Positions 1 to 7,290 of a DNA stretch of 22,782 bases are shown here, one piece after another (position 1 is the first letter of the stretch; every line of letters begins with the position of its first letter). This DNA is from JAXDLW01 sp046262515 (GTDB lineage: Bacteria > Chloroflexota > Dormibacteria > DASZGP01), in NCBI GenBank assembly GCA_046262515.1, contig JBHEMP010000114.1, forward strand, positions 1 to 22,782. The letters run 5' to 3'. The notes beneath the pieces are model-generated. The model was not told the DNA's origin. It ran no database searches and saw only the letters and a program-made list of their open reading frames with translations. The position numbers were made by a program, and so were the translations under genes.

Positions 1-1233
1 TTCCCGCCACTGCTGTTGATCATCGGCCATGCGGTGGTGAGCAGCGCGCGAACAGCGCGGGCGCTCGGACTGGCGCTTGGTGCTATTACGGCCGCGCAAC
101 TTCTCACGGGCGAGGAGATGCTTGGCATGGCAGCGCTGACAGCAGTTATTGGCGGCACGGTCCTGTTCCTGATGCGCCCGGCCGCGGCCTGGGGACATAG
201 ACGTCGCGTCCAATCCGTGCTTGCTTGGTCGATGGTCACCTTCATCCCTCTGGCCGCGGTACCACTGGCGGTGCAGTTCGCCGGGCCGCAGCGACCCGCC
301 GGCACCCTGCATGAGGACGTGGCAGGCTTTCGCAACGACCTGCTGACTTTCGTGCTCCCCAGCACCCTTCAGGCGCTTGATCCGCCCCAACTGCAGGATC
401 TCTCGGCCGTGGTCAGCGGCGGCGAGAACATCGGCTACGTCGGCGTACCGCTGCTTCTGCTCTCCGGCGTCGCGATCTTGCGTTTTCGGCGGGATCCGGT
501 GGCGGCCTGGGCAGCTTCGACAGCGCTGGGGCTGCTCCTGCTTTCGCTGGGCGATACCCTGCGGGTCGATGGAAGGCTGACGTGGATACCCATGCCCTGG
601 CGCGTCCTGGAGCACGTGCCCCTGCTGGGGAACACCCTCGCGCCGCGACTCATGGTGGGTGCTTACCTGCTGGTGGGTATTGTGCTCGCAGCAGCGTTCG
701 GTGCCGGGTCATGGCGCAGACCGCGGCTGATCATGGTCGTGGGGGCGCTCGGGCTAGTGGCATTGTTGCCTCCCCTGACGTACCCCGCGGGCAGGAACGA
801 CGTGCCAGCCTTCTTCCGGCGCGGTGGCGTCAACCACCTCAACCCGGGCGACGTAGCAGTCGTCACCCCACTGGTCCTAGGGGCCTCAGAGACCATGCTC
901 TGGCAAGCAAGCGCCGACATGAGGTTCCGGATGCCCGGCGGTTACATGTTCATCCCAGGGCCAGGCACCAATCTGCTCTACGCGCAACCGTCCCCACTGC
1001 GCAACGCTTTGAACGACGCTGCGTCCGGGCTAACCCCGACCACACTTGACGGCAACACCCGACAGGCCATGGCCCGGGACCTCGCGCACTGGAGTGCCCG
1101 CGCAATCATCGTGGGCCCAACCGCCAACGCGCCGCAGGTGCTCGCCTTCGTCACGGAGCTCATGAGGCGGCCTCCTGAGGCCTCCGGCGGGGTGTACGTG
1201 TGGTGGGACGTCGAGCCCTCGCAGGTCCTCTGA
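1..1233 (+). CDS. Polytopic membrane protein, GT-C-like, C-terminal part (5' end outside window)
   Basis: The reading frame is open to the first base of the window, so the N-terminus is missing; TTG at 16 is only the first internal start-like codon. About 410 residues are visible. Roughly eight hydrophobic segments occupy the first 250 residues, with a soluble stretch of about 50-60 residues after the fourth, and a soluble tail of about 140 residues closes the protein. The tail contains a distinctive MLWQASADMRFRMPGGY motif, which I associate from memory with large actinobacterial integral membrane proteins resembling GT-C glycosyltransferases or YfhO-like proteins. Such enzymes use polyprenyl-phosphate sugars on the outer face of the membrane. 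The catalytic first loop would lie in the missing part, so activity cannot be judged. It ends 13 bases from the convergent double glycosyltransferase gene, with no clear terminator between. The membrane assignment is firm; the GT-C assignment is inference. Confidence 0.6.
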   Translation, partial: FPPLLLIIGHAVVSSARTARALGLALGAITAAQLLTGEEMLGMAALTAVIGGTVLFLMRPAAAWGHRRRVQSVLAWSMVTFIPLAAVPLAVQFAGPQRPAGTLHEDVAGFRNDLLTFVLPSTLQALDPPQLQDLSAVVSGGENIGYVGVPLLLLSGVAILRFRRDPVAAWAASTALGLLLLSLGDTLRVDGRLTWIPMPWRVLEHVPLLGNTLAPRLMVGAYLLVGIVLAAAFGAGSWRRPRLIMVVGALGLVALLPPLTYPAGRNDVPAFFRRGGVNHLNPGDVAVVTPLVLGASETMLWQASADMRFRMPGGYMFIPGPGTNLLYAQPSPLRNALNDAASGLTPTTLDGNTRQAMARDLAHWSARAIIVGPTANAPQVLAFVTELMRRPPEASGGVYVWWDVEPSQVL

Positions 1234-1246
1234 CGAGGATCCGCCA

Positions 1247-3613
1247 TTACGAGGCATCCCCTTCAGGTATGTCTGCGATGAAGTCCATGAGGGCCGCGGC
1301 TACCGCGGCATAGGTTCGGGTCCGAGCGTAGTTGCTCCCGCGCCGCGCCTGCGCCTCGGCCCGGGCCGGGTCGCTCAGGAGCTCCCCCACATGAGCCGCG
1401 ATACTTTCCGGTTGGATGTCGTCGATCACGTCGACTGTGCCGGCGGGAAACTCCCGGCAGGCGGAAATATTGGTGACGACCGGCACCCCGGCGGCCAGCG
1501 CGTCACTGACGGCGGCAGAGCCCTCCCCATGGCTGGTGGTACGCACCTGGATCGCGACACTGGCGGTGCGGAGCCAACGCGTGTACTGCGGCCGCGGGAG
1601 GTCGCCCGTGAACTCGACACGCCCCGCGATCCCCAATTCGGCTGCCAGTCCAGTCAGCCCCTCACGGTCTTGCTCGCTGATCGGGCCGACGAAGACCAGA
1701 CGCACGTCCCCCGCCAGCAATGCCAGCGCCCGCAACAACGGTCCGGGCGCTTTCACGTCATCGACCAGGCCGAAGGTGGCCACGACAGGTGGGTGGGCGC
1801 GGTCCGCGCTTCGACCTTCGGCGGCGCCAGCAGCCAGGGGGATAACGGCAACTGGCGGAAGGTCCCGACCGGGGCCAGCATCCTTCGCGAGAAGGTCCCG
1901 GGCGAAGCCGGAGGAGACGATGACACCACGCGCGAGCCCCAGCACCTCACGCGCCATGCCCAGTTCCAACCGGGCGTACGTGTCGCGGGACCGCGGACCC
2001 GCGGCGGCAACACGGTCCCGGGTGGTGTGTCCGTACATCGACTCGACGGCGTCGAGGATAAAGGCGTCGCCACTGGCGCCGAAACCGGCCTCCGCCTCGG
2101 CGAGGGAAATGTAGAACCCGGGCAGGCGAACGTCATGCAACCAGACAATTCCGGGGTATCGGTGCATATACGGCCACATCTCCAGGTACTGGGCGCTGTT
2201 GCCGAAAGCGTAGATAACCACATCGTAGGAGGCGGGGCTGGCGTGCCGACCTAGTGCCCTGAGAGGTAACCGTCGGCCCACCTCTGGCGAGATGGAGTCG
2301 CGGTCACCGCCACCAACGACCAGTATGTCGAGTTCTGCGTGGCGACTGAGCTCGGCCGCCAGTCGATGGTTGTAGTCGGCCACGCCGGAGCGCACCGGCG
2401 GCAAGGGGGTCGCGAGGGCAACCCGCGTCGGGAGCGGCCGTGGGGGCGCGACCGGCAGGGTAGATACCGCGTGGGCGAAGCGATCAGCGACACCGTCCCA
2501 GGTCGGCCGGGGAACCCGCCGGCACCGCTCCAGCAACTCTTCACGGTAGGCGCCTTCGCCTAGAGCCGAGTCAATCACTCGCGCCATGCCGACCGGGTCG
2601 AGGGGGTCGAAGTTCGCCCGTGGCCAGTCGAGAAGCTCGCCGAGCGACGAACCCCGCGACGTTACCACCGGGCAACCACAGGCCAAGGCCTCAGCGACGG
2701 GAAGGCCATATCCCTCGTAGAGGCTCGGCATCACCAGCAGGCGGGCGCCCCGGTATAGTGCGAGGAGTTCGCTGTCAGTCACACGATTGGTCAGCACAAG
2801 GTCACCCGCCGAAAGACCCTCGTCAGCGGCGTGGGCGCGCCACGCACGCTCTTCGCCCGGCAACATCGAGCAGGAAACCACCAGGGCGTGGCTTTGCCGT
2901 GTCATGGGGGATAGACGCGCCCAGGCAGAGATCAGTCGCTCCGTATTCTTGCGCGGGTCGACACCGGTGACGGCGAGAGCGTATGACCGACCCAGGATCC
3001 GGACAGCATCCGGCAACACGGCCTCGTCGTTTGCGCCATCTGCGCGGGCGCGAAACATGTCCCCAACCCCCGCGCCGATCTCGACAACGCGTGCCGGATG
3101 GACGCCTATGTACTTCAGCACATCCTTTCGGGTATGTGCGGACACTGCCAGGATCAAGTCGCTCTGACCCAGACTCTCCAGCCGTGCGCGATACCGACGC
3201 TTCGCGGGGGCGGATGCGAGGTACCGGTCGGGCATCACCATCGGGATCAGGTCGTAAACCATTGACACCACCGCAAGACCCGCGTCGATGACGTGGCGAG
3301 GCATCAGCGCCTCAGCAATCCCCGCGTTCATCGGTGACATCACGCAATACGCCGCCGGGCCCATATCCAGGAGCCGTCTCATCGTGCGACGGTCATTCGA
3401 CAGGACCAGCTCGCACTCGCGAATCCGAGGGTGGAGATCGGGGGGCGGCGGTTGGTCCGGGTCAAGCAGGACTGCCCGTACCAGACCGGGTCGGCGGAGA
3501 AGGGCCTGCGTCAGTTCAGAGACATAGCGGCCGATGCCTCGCCCACTGTCGGTTGGCGATTGCAGGGCCTGCAGGTCAAGAAGGAGGCCTGCCGGCGCGG
3601 ACGCTTCAGACAG
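1247..3613 (-). CDS. Fused tandem GT4 glycosyltransferase (two domains), CTG start
   Basis: A protein of about 788 aa with two GT-B/GT4 modules, probably cytoplasmic and acting on the lipid-linked glycan. Domain 1 (residues ~10-390) opens with LLLDLQALQSPTDSGRGIGRY, a classical GT4 N-terminus, continues through YDLIP and VDPRKN, and has an intact EX7E motif (E300/E308, YEGYGLPVAEA). Domain 2 (~397-788) starts RVALATPLPPVRSGVADY, and its equivalent motif is HGEGSAAVSDAL, with Asp (D704) and altered spacing instead of the second Glu. The first ATG in frame is at 3382, but starting there removes 77 residues including the glycine-rich acceptor loop. Between the upstream in-frame stop (3647-3649) and 3382 there is no ATG, GTG or TTG; CTG at 3613 is the only plausible start. 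It overlaps the preceding 98-aa gene by 8 bases, suggesting coupled translation. Family assignment is strong; the sugar specificity is unknown. Confidence 0.85.
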   Translation of the reverse strand: MSEASAPAGLLLDLQALQSPTDSGRGIGRYVSELTQALLRRPGLVRAVLLDPDQPPPPDLHPRIRECELVLSNDRRTMRRLLDMGPAAYCVMSPMNAGIAEALMPRHVIDAGLAVVSMVYDLIPMVMPDRYLASAPAKRRYRARLESLGQSDLILAVSAHTRKDVLKYIGVHPARVVEIGAGVGDMFRARADGANDEAVLPDAVRILGRSYALAVTGVDPRKNTERLISAWARLSPMTRQSHALVVSCSMLPGEERAWRAHAADEGLSAGDLVLTNRVTDSELLALYRGARLLVMPSLYEGYGLPVAEALACGCPVVTSRGSSLGELLDWPRANFDPLDPVGMARVIDSALGEGAYREELLERCRRVPRPTWDGVADRFAHAVSTLPVAPPRPLPTRVALATPLPPVRSGVADYNHRLAAELSRHAELDILVVGGGDRDSISPEVGRRLPLRALGRHASPASYDVVIYAFGNSAQYLEMWPYMHRYPGIVWLHDVRLPGFYISLAEAEAGFGASGDAFILDAVESMYGHTTRDRVAAAGPRSRDTYARLELGMAREVLGLARGVIVSSGFARDLLAKDAGPGRDLPPVAVIPLAAGAAEGRSADRAHPPVVATFGLVDDVKAPGPLLRALALLAGDVRLVFVGPISEQDREGLTGLAAELGIAGRVEFTGDLPRPQYTRWLRTASVAIQVRTTSHGEGSAAVSDALAAGVPVVTNISACREFPAGTVDVIDDIQPESIAAHVGELLSDPARAEAQARRGSNYARTRTYAAVAAALMDFIADIPEGDAS

Positions 3614-3902
3614 GCGGCTGCCTGCCGAGCGGCGGGGCCAGTCCCATCACCTCGTCGCCGCTGCCCGCCGGCGGCTGCGCCGTAAGCAGGTCGAGCCGCG
3701 CGTTCAGCCGGGCCAGTTGACGCTCCGTGATCAGCAGGAGCTCGACGACGGTCTCAACCTCCTGGGTCACGTTGCCCTCGACCTCCGTCATCCGCTCGGC
3801 CAACGCGTCCAGTCGCGTGACCACGTCCACGAACCATTTCGTGAAATACCAGGTGAACGGCAGCATCAGGAGCTTCACGAATCGTCGGAGCTGTGGTTTC
3901 AT
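3606..3902 (-). CDS. Small coiled-coil protein, membrane-associated (hypothetical)
   Basis: A 98-aa protein not assigned to a named family. Residues 1-10 are basic, and 10-28 form a hydrophobic/aromatic stretch (LLMLPFTWYFTKWFVDVV) that could lie in or on the membrane. Residues ~29-72 have heptad-like spacing of Leu/Val/Met consistent with a coiled coil (RLDALAERM ... LARLNARLDLL). The tail is Pro/Gly-rich and probably disordered. The ATG start is preceded by a weak TCAGG. The gene is first in a two-gene unit with the tandem GT4 protein and overlaps it by 8 bases. An inferred role is a membrane-anchoring or oligomerising partner of the glycosyltransferase, or a chain-length ruler-like coiled coil. 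It is too short to be Wzz. The good start, coupling and non-random composition argue that it is a real gene. Confidence 0.6.
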   Translation of the reverse strand: MKPQLRRFVKLLMLPFTWYFTKWFVDVVTRLDALAERMTEVEGNVTQEVETVVELLLITERQLARLNARLDLLTAQPPAGSGDEVMGLAPPLGRQPPV

Positions 3903-3940
3903 CCTGACAATAATGCTGCAGGCTCCTCGCGTCGCGCTGG

Positions 3941-3962
3941 GGAGCCGCGGCTGATAGGCTCC
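3941..3962 (+). promoter_or_regulatory. Dyad-symmetric candidate promoter/operator before first GT4 paralog
   Basis: In the 68-base divergent gap between the 98-aa gene and the first GT4 paralog there is a 10-bp perfect palindrome AGCCGCGGCT (3943-3952). It lies inside a larger inverted repeat GGAGCC/GGCTCC (3941-3946 and 3957-3962). A TANNNT-type -10 (TAGGCT, 3955-3960) overlaps the right arm. A related block precedes the second paralog at 7267-7288. This could be a promoter with an operator, or only a remnant of the duplication; no convincing -35 was found. Confidence 0.3.
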
Positions 3963-3976
3963 TCACCGAGTTGCAA

Positions 3977-5404
3977 ATGCCTGAGGGAGCGCCAGAGCCA
4001 CTCAGGGAGCAGCTCCTGCCGGGCATCAACCTGGCCGGGCTCTTCCGCAGCGAGAATGGCCTCGGGGAAGCGGCGCGCCTGCTCGTCGCCACGGTACAGG
4101 AGTCCGGCATCCCGTTCACCACCTCGACCTTCCTCCGCTCGCCCAGCCGCCAGGGCCACCCGTTCCAGGATCACGGCGATGGCAAGCCTATCTACGACAT
4201 CAATATCGTGGCCGTCAACGCCGACCACATCACCTTATTCGCGCAGGACATTGGCCCGCGGTTCTTTCGCGACCGCTACACGATCGGGACATGGTTCTGG
4301 GAGACCGATGAGTTCCCCCCCCGCCTCCACGGCGCGCTCGAGTACGTGGACGAGGTCTGGATGTCCAGCGAGTACTCGCGCCGCGCCGTGGCCCGAGCTA
4401 CGGAGAAGCCGACGTTCGTGTTTCCCCTGCCGATCCTCGAACCCGACTACCCGCGCGACGTGACACGGGCGGATCTCGGGATGCCCGCGGGATTCACGTT
4501 CCTGTTCGCGTTCGACTTCATGAGCGCCGCCAAACGCAAAAACCCCGTCGGCCTCGTCCGGGCGTTCAAGATGGCCTTCACTGACGACGAGGGTCCGCGT
4601 CTTGTCATCAAGTCGGCCAATGGCTGGCACCGGCCAGATGATATGAGCGAGCTCACGCGCGAAATCGGCGATCGGACGGACATCACCCTGGTGGACAAAT
4701 ATGTCCCCGGCGGCTGGGTCACGGCCATGATCGCGCAGTGCGACTCCTATGTTTCGCTGAGCCGCGCGGAGGGCTTTGGCCTAACGATGGCTGAGGCCAT
4801 GATCCTGGGCAAGCCGACCGTCGCGACAGCGTACTCCGGCAACCTCGAGTTCATGACGCCGGCCAACAGCTACCTCGTGGCGGCAACAGAAGTGGCCGTT
4901 GGCCCTGGCACGTCGATCTACCCCGCTGGAGGGCGATGGGGCGATCCGAGCCTCGAGTCAGCGGCAGCCATCATGCGCGAGATCGCAGCTGACCCGGCGA
5001 AAGCGCGGCGGCGGGGGGCGGTGGCCCGGACCGACATGCTGGAAAAACATTCCCTTAATGCGCGATCAAAGCTGCTGCGCGACCGAGTCGAGACGATCCG
5101 TGCGACATCGCTGCCGCTGCGCCGGGACTTCGGTCGCGGGTTCGAGTCCGTCAGAACGATTCAGAAGGCAGCGCTGGCCATCGGCTCTGCTCCCAAGATA
5201 GAAGTCCCGGTGGCTCGCGGCGGCCTCTACGGGCGCGCGGCTCGACTGAGCCGGAAGATCTTTGGCGGGATGATCATCCCGTACCGCCACCGTCAGGGTG
5301 AGGTGGATCGCCTGCTGCACGAGGCAGTGGCGGAACAAGCCCACCGCCTTAACCGCTTGGAACGCGATCTCGCGCGGTCCGCAGCGGATCAGTCAATCAA
5401 GTAA
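3977..5404 (+). CDS. GT4-family glycosyltransferase, paralog A
   Basis: A 475-aa GT-B fold glycosyltransferase of GT4 type. The N-terminus LLPGINLAGLFRSENGLGEAARLL is the variant acceptor-side loop typical of this branch (G-x-N-x-A-G-x-x-x-x-E-x-G-x-G-E-A-A-R). The donor-site EX7E motif is intact (AEGFGLTMAEAM, about residues 265-273), followed by a YSGNLEFM segment. The C-terminal ~60 residues are basic then coiled-coil-like, ending in LNRLERDLARSAADQ. ATG at 3977 was chosen; a TTG two codons upstream (3971) is also possible and neither has a good Shine-Dalgarno. It is paralogous along its whole length to the gene at 7291 (about two thirds identical by eye, nearly gap-free). It presumably adds one sugar to the lipid-linked glycan at the inner membrane; donor and acceptor are unknown. 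An 8-C run (4315-4322) lies in the coding sequence. Confidence 0.85.
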   Translation: MPEGAPEPLREQLLPGINLAGLFRSENGLGEAARLLVATVQESGIPFTTSTFLRSPSRQGHPFQDHGDGKPIYDINIVAVNADHITLFAQDIGPRFFRDRYTIGTWFWETDEFPPRLHGALEYVDEVWMSSEYSRRAVARATEKPTFVFPLPILEPDYPRDVTRADLGMPAGFTFLFAFDFMSAAKRKNPVGLVRAFKMAFTDDEGPRLVIKSANGWHRPDDMSELTREIGDRTDITLVDKYVPGGWVTAMIAQCDSYVSLSRAEGFGLTMAEAMILGKPTVATAYSGNLEFMTPANSYLVAATEVAVGPGTSIYPAGGRWGDPSLESAAAIMREIAADPAKARRRGAVARTDMLEKHSLNARSKLLRDRVETIRATSLPLRRDFGRGFESVRTIQKAALAIGSAPKIEVPVARGGLYGRAARLSRKIFGGMIIPYRHRQGEVDRLLHEAVAEQAHRLNRLERDLARSAADQSIK

Positions 5405-5495
5405 ATGCCCGGGGGTGGAACCCGAAGACCGCGGAGCCAGCGCCTCGCGTGTCGCCACACAGCGGGCATTGCGCATCCGGGGAGATTGCACTAGG

Positions 5496-7223
5496 TTGAA
5501 CGGCGCCTTGAATCCACGCCGAAAAATCGTTCGCGTCCTCAGCGCGCTGGTTTGCCTGGCCGCGATATCCTCGCTGAGCGCAGCGGGAGGATCTCTCCCT
5601 GCGGAATCACCGCAGTACGGCCCGGTCAACCCCGTAGGGCCGCGTCCGACGGACCAGATGGGCTTAACCCACGCCGCCGCCCAGCCCGCGATTGGCACGC
5701 GCACTCCCCGCACAGCGACGGCGGCTCCTTTCCTCACACGCCCCTACTGGCACGCCCACACCGTCACGTCAATTTTCGACCACTGCAACCCGGACTACAC
5801 CCAGGACGGCAAGGTTTGTGAGTTCGACGGAACCGTAGCTTTGAAGAGCAACGGCGCCGACCCAAGCTACCCCAGTGGGTACGCCGTTACCTCAAAGGGC
5901 ACGGACTACCTCTACTACGACGGCCACAACGGCTGGGACTATGCTCTGTGGTACGAGCCCGTCGTGGCGGCGGCGGCCGGGACAGTCCAGAGCGCGGGTA
6001 TAGACGGGGGCTTCGGCCTCAGCATCATCATCAACCACGGCAACGGCTACGCGACGCGCTATGCCCATCTCTCCCAGCTCGCGGTCTCACCGGGGCAGTC
6101 CGTGCTTCGGGGGCAGGGCATCGGCACCAGCGGCAACACGGGCAGCAGCAGCGGTCCCCACCTCCACTTCGGCGTATATCTGACCGCGCCGTGGACGGCG
6201 ATTGATCCCTGGGGCTGGACCGGTAGCGGGGCGGATCCCTGGGCGGCGGACACGGGCAATCTGTGGATCGGAGGCACGCCGACGGACGCGGGCCCTGTCT
6301 CACCCACCGGGGCCACGGCAACGGTCTCCGGGAACTCCGTGACGGTGAAGTGGACCCCGGGGACATCGAGCACAGGCGGCGCCGCGACGATGTACACGAT
6401 TACGTCGAGCCCGACGGTTGAAACGCTTGTTGTGCCGGGTAGCGCAACCTCAGCGACCCTGCGCTGTCTTCCGGGCAACAGCACCTACACCTTCACCGTC
6501 ACACCCGCAAACGGCGGCGGCAGCGGGTCCCCCTCCGCGCCGTCGAACCAGGTCACCACCGGCGGCGGCGGGGCCCCGGACCCCGCCGCGGGCACCGGCG
6601 GGTACAACGTGCTCAACAGTTCTGGGGCCATTTACAGCTTCTGTGACGCCCGCTACTACGGCAACCTCCTAGACCATCAGTACCCGGGGCCCGGGGTGGG
6701 GCTCGCCGAAACCCCAGATGGCGGAGGCTACAACATCCTGACAACCTCGGGGGCGCTCTACAGCTTCGGGAACGCGCCCTATATGGGGAACCTGCTGGAC
6801 CACGCCTATCCCGGCCCGGCCACGGCGATCGCCTTCACCCCCGACGGCGCGGGGTACGCCATCCTCACCGCCTCCGGAGGCATTTACAACTTCGGCCAGT
6901 CAGCCTACTACGGCAACCTCATCGATCATCACTACCCCGGCACGGCCGTTGGGCTGGCCTACACATCCACCGGTAGGGGATATTCAATCCTCACCAGGGA
7001 GGGCGGCATCTACAGCTTCGGCGACGCTGCCTACTACGGCAACCTGATTGACCACTCCTACCCTGGCCTGGCCAAGTCAATAGCCAACACCCGTGACGGC
7101 CAGGGCTACGCCATCATGGCTAGCGACGGCACCATCTATCCATTCGGATCCCAGCCCTACTTCGGCAGTCTGCTTGACCACGGCTACCCAGGCCCCGCGG
7201 AGGCCCTCTCCAGCACCCCCTGA
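5496..7223 (+). CDS. Secreted M23 (LytM-type) peptidase with FN3-like domain and five 42-aa repeats
   Basis: A protein of about 575 aa, probably an exported cell-wall enzyme. The N-terminus is basic then hydrophobic (NPRRKIVRVLSALVCLAAISS), a signal-peptide pattern. A linker leads to an M23 domain (~80-245) with zinc ligands H144 and D148 (GHNGWD) and H224 (GPHLHFG), and catalytic-type H191 and H222, so all expected residues are present. M23 enzymes cut peptidoglycan cross-bridges. A fibronectin-III-like domain (~268-354) and a Gly-rich linker follow, then five 42-aa repeats built on GYxIL-x-SGxIYxFGxAxYYGNLLDHxYPG. The start is uncertain: TTG at 5496 lies 11 bases after GGGGAG; GTG 5415 and TTG 5508 are alternatives. 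The frame is open back to 5298, but that part overlaps the preceding gene and lacks secretory character. Two cysteines before the catalytic site may form a disulfide. It is sandwiched between two paralogous glycosyltransferases. Confidence 0.85.
   Translation: MNGALNPRRKIVRVLSALVCLAAISSLSAAGGSLPAESPQYGPVNPVGPRPTDQMGLTHAAAQPAIGTRTPRTATAAPFLTRPYWHAHTVTSIFDHCNPDYTQDGKVCEFDGTVALKSNGADPSYPSGYAVTSKGTDYLYYDGHNGWDYALWYEPVVAAAAGTVQSAGIDGGFGLSIIINHGNGYATRYAHLSQLAVSPGQSVLRGQGIGTSGNTGSSSGPHLHFGVYLTAPWTAIDPWGWTGSGADPWAADTGNLWIGGTPTDAGPVSPTGATATVSGNSVTVKWTPGTSSTGGAATMYTITSSPTVETLVVPGSATSATLRCLPGNSTYTFTVTPANGGGSGSPSAPSNQVTTGGGGAPDPAAGTGGYNVLNSSGAIYSFCDARYYGNLLDHQYPGPGVGLAETPDGGGYNILTTSGALYSFGNAPYMGNLLDHAYPGPATAIAFTPDGAGYAILTASGGIYNFGQSAYYGNLIDHHYPGTAVGLAYTSTGRGYSILTREGGIYSFGDAAYYGNLIDHSYPGLAKSIANTRDGQGYAIMASDGTIYPFGSQPYFGSLLDHGYPGPAEALSSTP
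6597..7220 (+). repeat. Five in-frame 126-bp coding repeats (42 aa each)
   Basis: The units begin at 6597, 6723, 6849, 6975 and 7101; the last is 40 aa and ends at the stop codon. Each starts with a G-Y pair, carries IYxFG near residue 13, YYGNL near 20 and D-H-x-Y-P-G near 27-31, and ends with a TPDG-like turn. The regular length and Tyr/Gly-rich pattern resemble propeller-type or wall-binding repeats seen in actinobacterial secreted proteins. The DNA copies have diverged, so the array is old rather than a recent expansion. Confidence 0.9.
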
Positions 7224-7266
7224 GCGGCGACCAATCACCCGCTGCTGGTAGGCTCAGCACCGCTTT

Positions 7267-7288
7267 GGAACCGCGGCTTATTCGGCTC
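7267..7288 (+). promoter_or_regulatory. Conserved block upstream of second GT4 paralog
   Basis: The sequence GGAACCGCGGCTTATTCGGCTC matches the block at 3941-3961 before paralog A at most positions, with one extra base. It retains the CCGCGG core but not the outer dyad. Here it ends two bases before the ATG, leaving no room for a Shine-Dalgarno, and an AT-rich TTATTC sits 7 bases upstream of the start. It may be a promoter for a leaderless or very short-leader transcript, or homology left by the duplication. A second TAGGCT copy lies at 7249-7254. Confidence 0.25.
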
Positions 7289-7290
7289 TG

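Noticed and set aside
1..1233. Treating the first gene as complete from TTG 16
   Set aside because: The frame is open to base 1 and the codons before 16 continue a hydrophobic segment, so it is a 5'-truncated gene.
1391..2254. 287-codon plus-strand open frame
   Set aside because: It lies opposite the second GT4 domain, which has clear conserved motifs; its own translation is low-complexity without recognisable features.
3534..4463. 309-codon plus-strand open frame spanning the divergent gap
   Set aside because: It crosses the 98-aa gene antisense and runs out of frame through the GT4 paralog; the Ser/Arg-rich composition is typical of a shadow frame.
5298..5495. 66-codon N-terminal extension of the M23 protein
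   Set aside because: It overlaps the 3' end of the GT4 gene for over 100 bases and would bury the signal peptide about 75 residues in.
6597..7220. CRISPR-like or recent tandem duplication reading of the repeats
   Set aside because: Units are 126 bp, in frame, contiguous without spacers and diverged at DNA level; they are protein repeats.
7223..7243. Hairpin AGCGG/CCGCT after the M23 gene as a terminator
   Set aside because: The stem is only 5 bp with an 11-base loop and no U-tract, too weak to support.
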